Positions 7,978-15,306 of a DNA stretch of 26,238 nucleotides are shown here, piece after piece. Location: assembly GCA_037143735.1 (NCBI GenBank), contig JBAWYD010000021.1:1-26238 (forward strand). The letters are read 5' to 3'. The first letter of the stretch is position 1. Each line of letters begins with the position of its first letter. The DNA is from JAPLJQ01 sp037143735 (GTDB taxonomy: Bacteria; Desulfobacterota; Syntrophia; Syntrophales; UBA2185). The notes beneath the pieces are model-generated. The model was not told the origin of the DNA, made no database searches, and saw only the letters and a list, made by a program, of their open reading frames with translations. The position numbers were made by a program, and so were the translations under genes.

Positions 7978-8006
7978 ACAGCCTTCAACAGGCTTTTATT
8001 AAAAGA

Positions 8007-8552
8007 TCAAACCTCTGCAATTCCCAGTTCCAGTCCGATGTCGAGGGCCTGCCGGTTCATTTCCAAAACATTTTCAGAAATCCGTACCTTGAGCACTTCC
8101 ATAATCGACTCGGGACGGACAACGCCGGTCAGTGCCGTTACCGCACCAAGCATGCAGATATTGAAAACGATCGGTTTGCCTATCCTGTCCATGACGGTCT
8201 GATACATGGGGAGGGCTTTTTGCACGGCATCGACGGTCCGCTCGGTCTGGACATAGCGAGTATCAGTAATCAGGAGCCCTCCGGGACGAAGGATGCGGGA
8301 GAATTTGTTGTATGCTTCCTGGGTGAGGCACACCAGCACGTTTGGCTGGTTAACCTTCGGAAAGAATATTTCCGAATCGGAGATGATGACTTCGGAACGG
8401 GTCGTCCCACCCCTTGCCGCGGCGCCGTAATCCTGGGTTTGGACCGCATTCAGGTTCTCGTAGAGTACAGCCGCTTCCGCCAGAATGATGGCAGCCGTAA
8501 TCACTCCCTGCCCGCCTGACCCGGAAAATACAAATCTCGTCCGCTCCACCAT
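8007..8552 (-). CDS. korC: 2-oxoacid:ferredoxin oxidoreductase, gamma subunit
   Basis: A 181-residue gamma subunit (pyruvate/ketoisovalerate oxidoreductase catalytic domain) of a four-subunit 2-oxoacid:ferredoxin oxidoreductase. The start FVFSGSGGQGVITAAIILAEAA is the family hallmark (glycine-rich CoA/domain III region), and AVQTQDYGAAARGGTTRSEVIISD follows at about residues 36-60. In this enzyme class it contributes to CoA binding and assembly with alpha and beta. Its start codon shares one base with the korB stop (TAATG), which indicates translational coupling. The kor symbol reflects the alpha/beta/gamma/delta family; the true substrate (2-oxoglutarate, branched-chain or other oxoacid) is not settled. 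Confidence 0.88.
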   Translation of the reverse strand: MVERTRFVFSGSGGQGVITAAIILAEAAVLYENLNAVQTQDYGAAARGGTTRSEVIISDSEIFFPKVNQPNVLVCLTQEAYNKFSRILRPGGLLITDTRYVQTERTVDAVQKALPMYQTVMDRIGKPIVFNICMLGAVTALTGVVRPESIMEVLKVRISENVLEMNRQALDIGLELGIAEV

Positions 8553-9355
8553 TATTTCCCCTCCATTGCACGATGAATAACGGCGTCATATGCTGAACAA
8601 TATTCGGGCAGTTCCTTGCGAATAAAAATCCCGCGCTCAATCAGGTCGGGATTCTCTTCTTTGGCCGTTGACCCGATAGGGATGGTTGTCTTGCTCATAT
8701 GCTTGAGCATGTCCACAGCATCGCCCTGCCGGTTGCTGCGCCCAAAGTAGGTGGGGCAGGGGGATATGATCTCCACCACAGAGAATCCTTTATGGAGAAC
8801 AGCCTCTTGGATCATTTCGGTCATCTCATGAACATGATAGGTGGTGCTCCGCGCCACAAAAGTCGCACCCGCGGCAGCGGCCAGCCCGACCATGTCAAAA
8901 CTCTGATCGATATTTGAGTAAGGGGCGGTGCTCGCCATGGTTCCGTAACCGGACAAGGGGGAGTACTGGCCGCCGGTCATCCCATAGATCCGGTTGTTCA
9001 TCACAATGGCCGTAATATCTATATTACGACGGGCAGCGTGGATGAAATGATTGCCTCCAATGGCAAGAGCGTCTCCGTCGCCCATGGGTACTATCACACG
9101 CAATTCCGGTCTGCTCAGCTTAATCCCCGTGGCGAAAGCCAGGGCGCGACCGTGGAGGGTATGCATGGTATGAAAATCAAGATAACCGGTAATGCGAGCG
9201 GAACAGCCGATTCCCGACACCATAACGATATCGCTTTTGCTGATCCTCAGCTTCTCAATCGCCCGTATCAAACCGTTTAAAACGATACCATGCCCGCAAC
9301 CGGCACACCACATATGGGGAAAGAATCGTTCACGAATGTAGTCTTTCATCGCCAT
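8552..9355 (-). CDS. korB: 2-oxoacid:ferredoxin oxidoreductase, beta (thiamine diphosphate) subunit
   Basis: A 267-residue TPP-binding beta subunit. Cluster cysteines are in WCAGCGHG (C17, C20), GIGCSAR (C51) and ISPCPTYFGR (C200), consistent with one proximal 4Fe-4S cluster. The TPP/Mg motif is GDGDALAIGGNHFIHAARRN (GDGD at 92-95) with NNRIYGMTGGQYSP completing it. The enzyme oxidatively decarboxylates a 2-oxoacid with CoA and passes electrons to ferredoxin. An alternative start at M3 is possible. The gene lies 3 nt after korA and overlaps korC by one base. The STAPYSNIDQSFD stretch is like KorB/VorA proteins; substrate class is an inference. Confidence 0.91.
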   Translation of the reverse strand: MAMKDYIRERFFPHMWCAGCGHGIVLNGLIRAIEKLRISKSDIVMVSGIGCSARITGYLDFHTMHTLHGRALAFATGIKLSRPELRVIVPMGDGDALAIGGNHFIHAARRNIDITAIVMNNRIYGMTGGQYSPLSGYGTMASTAPYSNIDQSFDMVGLAAAAGATFVARSTTYHVHEMTEMIQEAVLHKGFSVVEIISPCPTYFGRSNRQGDAVDMLKHMSKTTIPIGSTAKEENPDLIERGIFIRKELPEYCSAYDAVIHRAMEGK

Positions 9356-9358
9356 TGT

Positions 9359-10507
9359 CTACACCCCCCTTCCGTGGATCACGTGCAGCATCCTTTGAAT
9401 ATCCGTCGGGCTGATCAACACGCCGTCGATCCTGTTGGCCAGGAAGACCCGCTCCGGCCGGTCCACCGCCAGCCGGACGGATTGACATAGTTGTCCTGTA
9501 TTCATCTCCACGACCACAATGTATCTTGCGCCGGCGGCCTTCTGCCGGACCAGATCGTAGGGAAAAGGCCAGAGAGTCAGCATTTCCAGCAGTCCGAATT
9601 TTTCGCCGCGTCTGCGGCGCCTTTCCACCACATGCCGGGCGGAGCGCGCGGCGGAACCGTAAGAAATGAGCAGGCAGTCGGCATCTTCTGTGTAAAATTC
9701 TTTAAACATGGCAAGTTCGCTGGTTCTGTTCTCGATTTTGTCCATCAAATGCCGGATGAGCCCGTGTACGACACCCGGATCATCGGAGGGGAATCCCCAC
9801 ATGTCGTGATACAGACCCGTTACGTTATAGCGATGAACACCGCCGAAATCGGACATGGGCAGCCGTCCGTCCTCGCGGGGCAAATAGGGATGATAATCCA
9901 CGCCTTGATTTACCGACGTTCTCAGACGTTCCACGATGGGAACGTCTCCCTGGTCAGGAAGAATCAGACGCTCGCGCATGTGGCCCACCACCTCATCGAA
10001 CAACAGCACCACCGGCGTCCGGTAGGTCTCGGATATATTGAACGCCTCCACGGTCATGGCAAAAACATCCTGGTGGTTTGAAGCGGTCAGGACAACGATG
10101 GCATGATCGCCGTGGGTCCCCCAACGGGTCTGATTCACATCGCCCTGGCTCACATGCGTCGGGATTCCCGTCGATGGCCCCCCCCGTTGCACGTTGACGA
10201 TGACGCAGGGAATCTCAGCCATCACGGCATATCCGAGGGCTTCCTGCATCAGAGAGAATCCGGGGCCGCTGGTCGCCGTCATAACCTTTCGCCCCGTGAG
10301 CGAGGCTCCTATGATGGCGCATATGGAGGCGATTTCATCTTCCATCTGGATAAATTTGCCTCCCGATCTGGGAAGACGCAAAGAAAGATGTTCGGCAATT
10401 TCCGTAGAAGGCGTGATGGGATACCCTGCGAAAAAATCAAGCCCTGCATACAAGGCGCCTTCTACACAAGCCTCGTTTCCCTGTACAAACTTAACGATGC
10501 CTTTCAT
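9359..10507 (-). CDS. korA: 2-oxoacid:ferredoxin oxidoreductase, alpha subunit
   Basis: A 382-residue alpha subunit carrying the pyrimidine-binding and domain II parts of the oxidoreductase. Visible landmarks are GNEACVEGALYAGLDFFAGYPITPSTEIAEHL at about residues 10-41, FIQMEDEIASICAIIGASLTGRKVMTATSGPGFSLMQEA with the conserved glutamate, and QRGGPSTGIPTHVSQGDVNQTRWGTHGDH (the last is a variant of the usual STGLPTKPSQGD). The C-terminal domain has LISYGSAARSARHVV and LEMLTLWPFP. Length fits separate-subunit Kor/Vor enzymes rather than fused pyruvate synthases. There is a 91-nt gap to the ferredoxin gene upstream and only a weak ribosome site, so expression may differ slightly from korD. Confidence 0.91.
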   Translation of the reverse strand: MKGIVKFVQGNEACVEGALYAGLDFFAGYPITPSTEIAEHLSLRLPRSGGKFIQMEDEIASICAIIGASLTGRKVMTATSGPGFSLMQEALGYAVMAEIPCVIVNVQRGGPSTGIPTHVSQGDVNQTRWGTHGDHAIVVLTASNHQDVFAMTVEAFNISETYRTPVVLLFDEVVGHMRERLILPDQGDVPIVERLRTSVNQGVDYHPYLPREDGRLPMSDFGGVHRYNVTGLYHDMWGFPSDDPGVVHGLIRHLMDKIENRTSELAMFKEFYTEDADCLLISYGSAARSARHVVERRRRRGEKFGLLEMLTLWPFPYDLVRQKAAGARYIVVVEMNTGQLCQSVRLAVDRPERVFLANRIDGVLISPTDIQRMLHVIHGRGV

Positions 10508-10598
10508 GTGATCTTACCTGCATGTTTGTGATGTGACGTTCCCCTTCCTGCGGGCGGGGCGCTTCTCTACCAAAAAATACTCCCGGAAAGAAACGGCG

Positions 10599-10820
10599 CT
10601 AATCATATTGAATGAGCACCGGCATTTCAATGGCCATATCCGGACATCTTAACTCACAGAGCCTGCAGCCGAGGCAATCTTTGAACCGCACGGCAACAGC
10701 TTTCCCCTTATCATCGAGCTCCAGAACGCGCTTCGGACAGAAAGCCACGCATATGCCGCATCCCTTGCACCATTGACGGTTGATCAGTAGTTCTCTGAGT
10801 TTTAACCGTCCTTCCTCCAT
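10599..10820 (-). CDS. korD: 2-oxoacid:ferredoxin oxidoreductase, delta (2x4Fe-4S ferredoxin) subunit
   Basis: A 73-residue bacterial-type ferredoxin with two complete cluster motifs. The first has cysteines at 18, 21, 24 and 28 (WCKGCGICVAFCP), the second at 49, 52, 55 and 59 (DCLGCRLCELRCP). The short N-terminal LKLRELLINRQ and the acidic C-terminus fit the delta subunit of Kor/Vor enzymes, which relays electrons from the beta-subunit cluster to free ferredoxin. An AAGGA ribosome site lies 6 nt before the ATG. It sits upstream of korA with a 91-nt gap, so the order is D-A-B-C. It could in principle also serve the adjacent dehydrogenase. Confidence 0.92.
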   Translation of the reverse strand: MEEGRLKLRELLINRQWCKGCGICVAFCPKRVLELDDKGKAVAVRFKDCLGCRLCELRCPDMAIEMPVLIQYD

Positions 10821-10893
10821 GACATGTCCTTATGACGACCCCATGATACAGTCTTTGGGCACCGGCAATTCCGTGACGTAACGTACAATTTAC

Positions 10894-11898
10894 TCAGCGT
10901 TTAAAATGAGCCGCCGGCAGATCCTTGACCGTCGCAAGACCGGGACGGGCATTGATAACAACCGGGACAGAATTCACAAGAACCGCTGCCGTAGCCTGGT
11001 CTCCGGCCACACCACCCTCAATCCGGAGCTTGATCTCCGGTGTTCCGACAATGTGGACCGAATCGTGAGGGTCGTCGGCGCCGATATACATCCGCAAATC
11101 CAGTGTAATGACTGCCTCTTCTTTCTTGATTCCTTTAACCGAATGTTTGATGCCTGCCACATCACCAGGTTTCAGCGAAAAATACTGTGTCTTAACGGCC
11201 TTTGCAGCGATAACAGGATCAATGGTTTCGATGACATCATCGAGAGCCATGCCGAGTTTTTCAGCTACAAGGTAAAGGGATTCCAGAAGCCCAACGTGAC
11301 CCAGCTCTTTTTTGCCGATCTTTTCATAGAACGTATCCGATGTCATCCCGGCTCCGACTTTCTTCTGGAGGGGGTATCGCCTTGTCCCGGCGTCGACAAT
11401 CCGCTCCACATGAATTTTTTTCACGTCCTGGCAGACTGCCGTAAGAAAGAGGGGGAGGGAATCCATGACAAAGCCGGGATTGACGCCGGTTCCAAGCACC
11501 GTGACACGATGTTTCTTCGCAAGCTTGTCTACATTCTTCGCCAGTTCGACGTTTTCTTTCAGGGGAAACAGCAACTCTTCCGATGACGAGATGATGTTCA
11601 GACCTGCCTGGATGATCTCTTCCAGTTCGGGGTAGATCTTCCTGATTCGGGATCCAGTCGTGTGAAGGACCACATCCGCCCCGGCCTTTGCGAAGAGCGC
11701 CTTTCCGTTGTCCGTTACCTTGACGCCCAGCGTTTTATTCAGGCCGAGGATCTCCCCCAGGTCCTTGCCCACAAGATCCTTTGAAATATCGACGGCCCCC
11801 ACGATCTCCATTCCGGATTTTTTTGTGACGAGCCTTGCCGTTTCGATCCCGATAGGGCCAAGCCCATACTGAATGACGCGAATTTTTTTCTGTGCCAT
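10894..11898 (-). CDS. NAD(P)-dependent dehydrogenase of the 2,4-diaminopentanoate dehydrogenase / DapB-like family
   Basis: A 334-residue protein with an N-terminal Rossmann fold: IRVIQYGLGPIGIETARLV (about residues 6-24), then EIVGAVDISKDLVGKDLGE. A DapB_N-type domain is followed by VVLHTTGSRIRKIYPEL, VLGTGVNPGFVMDSLPLFL and a C-terminal domain with VGAGMTSDTFYEKI. This is the family of 2,4-diaminopentanoate dehydrogenase of clostridial ornithine degradation. However, the adjacent ornithine-pathway genes (OrtAB thiolase, D-ornithine aminomutase) are absent, so substrate is open; an amino acid or diamine is plausible. The frame extends upstream to 11943, but the ATG at 11896-11898 has GAGAGG correctly placed and starts at the family N-terminus. 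It lies between the TRAP permease and korD. Confidence 0.8.
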   Translation of the reverse strand: MAQKKIRVIQYGLGPIGIETARLVTKKSGMEIVGAVDISKDLVGKDLGEILGLNKTLGVKVTDNGKALFAKAGADVVLHTTGSRIRKIYPELEEIIQAGLNIISSSEELLFPLKENVELAKNVDKLAKKHRVTVLGTGVNPGFVMDSLPLFLTAVCQDVKKIHVERIVDAGTRRYPLQKKVGAGMTSDTFYEKIGKKELGHVGLLESLYLVAEKLGMALDDVIETIDPVIAAKAVKTQYFSLKPGDVAGIKHSVKGIKKEEAVITLDLRMYIGADDPHDSVHIVGTPEIKLRIEGGVAGDQATAAVLVNSVPVVINARPGLATVKDLPAAHFKR

Positions 11899-11962
11899 AA
11901 AACCCTCTCTTTTGTTTAGTTTTCTGCAAATCATACCCGACATTCGGGATTTTGATCACTGC

Positions 11963-14704
11963 TTACGTCTCTACGGCAACCTTCTTTTTCTCCCGACGGC
12001 TCTTGAGGATCTGTTTGACGAAGATCCCAGCCAGAATCACCATACCCATGATATCCGTCGTCGTCCCCGGTATAATGAGAAGGATGGTCGCCGTTCCCAA
12101 AAGGAAACGCTCGAAATAGTTCAACCGCCCTCCCCCGAAGTACCCCACGACGGTGGCCCCCATGGCCATGACACCCAGCCAGAGGGTGAAGGCGCACTGG
12201 ATAAACCATAGCCAGTCAAAGATTTCTTTAGGGTCCAGCAGCCAGGGCATGAGGAGAACGATAGGCGCGTAGATGAAGGCAAAGGGTACGAAAGTCTTTG
12301 CCAGGGACAGGCTGAAGGCCCGGAATCCCGTCCTGAAGGGATCGCTCCCGGCCACGCCCGCCGCCGCGTAGGCCGCCAGTGCCACCGGAGGGGTTACGTC
12401 GGCGAGAACCGCATAGAAGAAGACGAACATGTGGGACAGCAGGGGGTGGATGCCCCACTGCAGGAGGGCCGGCGCGGCGATCATGGCGGCAATGATGTAC
12501 TGGGCCGTCGTCGGGATGCCCATCCCGAGGACAAAGCAGGCAAGGGCCGTGTTAATGAGGGTAAAGAATAGCGTAACGTCGCTGACGGTTGTGAGCCCCA
12601 TGAATATTGGGTTGAGGAACACAGCGATCCCGTGGGCAATGTTGATGACGGCTGCGGCGAATTTGAGCCCGATTCCGGTGAGCGTGGTCGCCCCGACGAT
12701 GAAGCCCACGCAGGCGCAGGCGGCCCCGATGGCGATGGCGTTTTTCGTCCCTTCCTCGAGGCAGGTGAGAATGACGGGCAGCCGCATTTTACTTTCATGG
12801 TAGAAGGCACCGATGAAGATAATCAGCATGCAGGTCCAGAAGGAGGCAAGGGATGGCTCAATATCAAGATAGAGCAGCCCCGTCAGCAGTGCCGTCACCG
12901 CGAATCCAAGCCCCACGGACTTTAGCTCCGACGACCAATAGAAGTAATAGAGGGCTATGGCGGAAAATCCAAACCATCCCAATGTCGTTTCCATAGCCGC
13001 AAAGGGGTTCATGCCGAAGAGCACGGGCAGTATGCTAAGCAGAAGCGGCAGCAGAAACGGCATCGTCCGTTTGTGGATCTGGCCCGTGGCCGTGCCATAA
13101 ATAATCCCCCAGAAAGCGGCCAGAAAAGGGCTGCTCCCCGTCACGAGGAGATAGATGATAATGACCAAAGGCCCCAGCAACATCCATCTCTCCCGGAGAA
13201 CGTGCCACAGGTTCGGAAGCATCTCTCTCGGCAGCCCCAGGAGACCTTTCTTTTTTGCCTCCAGATGGACCATCCATCCCACGGCAAAGAAATGAAGAAA
13301 CGAGGGCAGGACGGCGCACAACGCGATCTTCACATAGGGGATCCCCAGGAACTCCGCCATGACGAAGGCCGCCGCCCCCATGACGGGCGGCATGAGCTGG
13401 CCGCCCGTACCTGCGGCCGCTTCAACACCGGCGGCGAAAGTCGGCGAATAGCCCACCTTTTTCATGAGAGGGATGGTAAAGGAGCCCACCGTCACGGCAT
13501 TCGCGACGGAACTGCCGCTGATGGATCCGAAAAACCCGCTGGCGATGACGGCGACCTTGGCGGGCCCGCCTGCCGACCAGCCGGCCAGCGCCATGGCGAT
13601 GTCAATGAAGAGCTGACCCAGCCCCGTCCGGGAGATGAACAGGCCGAAGAGGACAAAGTGGAACACGAAGGTGGCCACGACACCGAGAGGAATTCCAAAA
13701 ATTCCTTCCGTGCCGAGATACATGTAATCGACGATCCTCGAGACGGGGTAGCCCCTGTGCGCAAAGATGTCCAGCCCGGGTATGTCAAGAAAATAAGGCC
13801 CGAGATAGCAGTTGATCAGGACCAGGATGGCGACGATCGGCAGCGGCGCGCCGATGCTGCGTCTAGCCGCTTCGAGAACGAGAAGGATGGAAAACCCGCC
13901 CAAGAGCAGATCTGTTTCGACGGGGCTGCCGGCCCTTGCGCCGATGTTGTTGAACTCAAGAAAGATGTAGATGGAAATCGCCGAGGAAATCACGGCGCAA
14001 AAAACATCGAAATAGGGGACGCCGTCGGTCTTGAAATCCAAGGAAGATCCCCGGGTGATGGAAAGAAGAGAACAAATCCATTGAAAGACGAAAAGACAGA
14101 CCATACTCAGGAAGTTGCCCAGCAGCAGAATGCCCCAGAAAATGAGAGTCGGGTTCAGATCATTAAACCAGCTCAGAAAGTGAAGATTGCTGAACTCGCG
14201 ATAGCCGATGTAAAAAATCCCCGCAAGCATGGCGGTGAAAATGGGGAAATCGATATAGGCAGTCAACCGGTTCGGCAGTTCTTCACGGCTTTTGAAATAG
14301 AGGATGAGGGCAAAGGCGCCTACGGCAAGGGCCGTCGAGGTATAAACAGAAAGACCGAGAAGTTCCCTCAAAATGGCCGTCGCAAAGGCGCTCCCCGTCA
14401 TCGCATAGATGACATCAAAGATTAGGCGTTTTGCTCCTTTCGCCTCCCCTTTTTTGATGGAATAAACAAAAAAGACCAGGGGAAGCACGAAGGAAAGATG
14501 GAAGGCCCTGTGCCTCAATTCCTGGAGAACGCCGAATCCGGCCGTGTAGATGTGGAAAATGGAGAGCGTAATCGTCATCACGAAAACGAGCTTCGCCGCC
14601 AGACCAGCGAGTTTTCTGAAGCGCATCTCCGGGTCATATTTTTCGATTTGATCCGCGCCTTCCTGAATTTCCGCCGAAATAACCCTGCTCTCTTCTGTTG
14701 CCAT
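11963..14704 (-). CDS. TRAP transporter, fused 4TM/12TM permease (TAXI type)
   Basis: A 913-residue inner-membrane protein that fuses the small DctQ-like and large DctM-like permeases of a TRAP transporter, which uses an ion gradient to import organic acids captured by a TAXI receptor. After a charged ~35-residue N-terminus there are around 20 hydrophobic segments. DctM-type landmarks include FFGSISGSSVANAVTVGSFTIPLM, GVEAAAGTGGQLMPPVMGAAAFVMAE, MGIPTTAQYIIAAMIAAPAL and ADVTPPVALAAYAAAGVAGSDP. It is long for the family, with extra membrane segments at the N-terminal end and in the middle (around 530-640). GAGGGG precedes the ATG. The receptor and DUF1850 genes lie directly upstream, as is typical. 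The long open frame on the opposite strand is an antisense shadow. Confidence 0.93.
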   Translation of the reverse strand: MATEESRVISAEIQEGADQIEKYDPEMRFRKLAGLAAKLVFVMTITLSIFHIYTAGFGVLQELRHRAFHLSFVLPLVFFVYSIKKGEAKGAKRLIFDVIYAMTGSAFATAILRELLGLSVYTSTALAVGAFALILYFKSREELPNRLTAYIDFPIFTAMLAGIFYIGYREFSNLHFLSWFNDLNPTLIFWGILLLGNFLSMVCLFVFQWICSLLSITRGSSLDFKTDGVPYFDVFCAVISSAISIYIFLEFNNIGARAGSPVETDLLLGGFSILLVLEAARRSIGAPLPIVAILVLINCYLGPYFLDIPGLDIFAHRGYPVSRIVDYMYLGTEGIFGIPLGVVATFVFHFVLFGLFISRTGLGQLFIDIAMALAGWSAGGPAKVAVIASGFFGSISGSSVANAVTVGSFTIPLMKKVGYSPTFAAGVEAAAGTGGQLMPPVMGAAAFVMAEFLGIPYVKIALCAVLPSFLHFFAVGWMVHLEAKKKGLLGLPREMLPNLWHVLRERWMLLGPLVIIIYLLVTGSSPFLAAFWGIIYGTATGQIHKRTMPFLLPLLLSILPVLFGMNPFAAMETTLGWFGFSAIALYYFYWSSELKSVGLGFAVTALLTGLLYLDIEPSLASFWTCMLIIFIGAFYHESKMRLPVILTCLEEGTKNAIAIGAACACVGFIVGATTLTGIGLKFAAAVINIAHGIAVFLNPIFMGLTTVSDVTLFFTLINTALACFVLGMGIPTTAQYIIAAMIAAPALLQWGIHPLLSHMFVFFYAVLADVTPPVALAAYAAAGVAGSDPFRTGFRAFSLSLAKTFVPFAFIYAPIVLLMPWLLDPKEIFDWLWFIQCAFTLWLGVMAMGATVVGYFGGGRLNYFERFLLGTATILLIIPGTTTDIMGMVILAGIFVKQILKSRREKKKVAVET

Positions 14705-14730
14705 AGCCCCTCAACATTTTTTTCGTGAAT

Positions 14731-15246
14731 TTATAGAACCCGGGTTGTATACGCCTTCAAATAGAGATATGATCCTAAATTAGTTTTTCTTATGCTGATT
14801 CTCAAGAGAGTGTTCCCCGCCAACGAATAAAGCTTCAGAGGATCGATGATCCCCCCCACTTTCAGCGTGTTGTCGGTCCTCTCATGGACCCAAAGATCGA
14901 TAACAGGCAGTACCCGGTTCATTCCGGATATTCGAAAACCGTCCCTCTCCCAGTGCAGCCTTTCCTCCCCTGTCAACGTGCTGGGCAAGCCCGTATTGAA
15001 AGAGCGAATTGCCGTATCGTATAAAATCATCCGGTACGAATCGTCAACCCTGAAATAGTCCCACACCGGGGACAGCTCGACGGAATGGATGTAACCCAGC
15101 GCAAATTCATTTCCCGGCCGGACGATCCGGACAAAGACAGGCCTTTCCTCCCTCAACACATCAATCTGCAGGACATGAAAAGGAATGGAACCGAGGGCCG
15201 CAATCAGGACGGCCGCCGTGATGAACAGAATTTTTCCTTTTTTCAT
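14731..15246 (-). CDS. DUF1850 protein associated with TAXI-TRAP transporter
   Basis: A 171-residue protein with an N-terminal hydrophobic segment (ILFITAAVLIAALGSIPFHV, residues 5-24) acting as an anchor or signal peptide, so the rest is probably periplasmic. FALGYIHSVELSPVWDYFRV is the recognisable DUF1850 core; proteins of this family typically neighbour TAXI-TRAP genes, and their role is unknown. The position between the receptor and the permease supports this assignment. The ATG has no Shine-Dalgarno sequence: directly before it stand five T and the arm of a strong hairpin. Translation may therefore depend on readthrough of that hairpin or on an unusual initiation mode. It could be an accessory factor for receptor-permease coupling, but that is speculation. 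Confidence 0.82.
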   Translation of the reverse strand: MKKGKILFITAAVLIAALGSIPFHVLQIDVLREERPVFVRIVRPGNEFALGYIHSVELSPVWDYFRVDDSYRMILYDTAIRSFNTGLPSTLTGEERLHWERDGFRISGMNRVLPVIDLWVHERTDNTLKVGGIIDPLKLYSLAGNTLLRISIRKTNLGSYLYLKAYTTRVL

Positions 15247-15280
15247 AAAAACTGGGCACCCGTTAGAGGGTACCCAGTTT
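15247..15280 (-). terminator. Intrinsic terminator/attenuator between TAXI receptor and DUF1850 genes
   Basis: In the minus-strand transcript a 13-bp stem forms from AAACTGGGTACCC (15280-15268) and GGGTGCCCAGTTT (15261-15249), with one G-U pair and a 6-nt loop, running into five U (15251-15247). It starts 26 nt after the receptor stop and its U-run ends right at the DUF1850 ATG. It fits a partial terminator that keeps receptor expression above that of the membrane genes. Confidence 0.75.
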
Positions 15281-15306
15281 GCCTTTCAATCCGAAACAGG
15301 TCCGCC

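Noticed and set aside
11936..11948. CCCGA/TCGGG hairpin between the TRAP permease and the dehydrogenase gene
   Set aside because: Only five base pairs with a 3-nt loop and no T-run; too weak to call a terminator.
13073..14425. A 450-codon plus-strand frame opposite the TRAP permease
   Set aside because: It lies wholly antisense to the well-supported fused TRAP permease, its translation is an odd Asp/Arg/Gly/His-rich mix typical of the complement of a membrane protein gene, and it has no domain signature.
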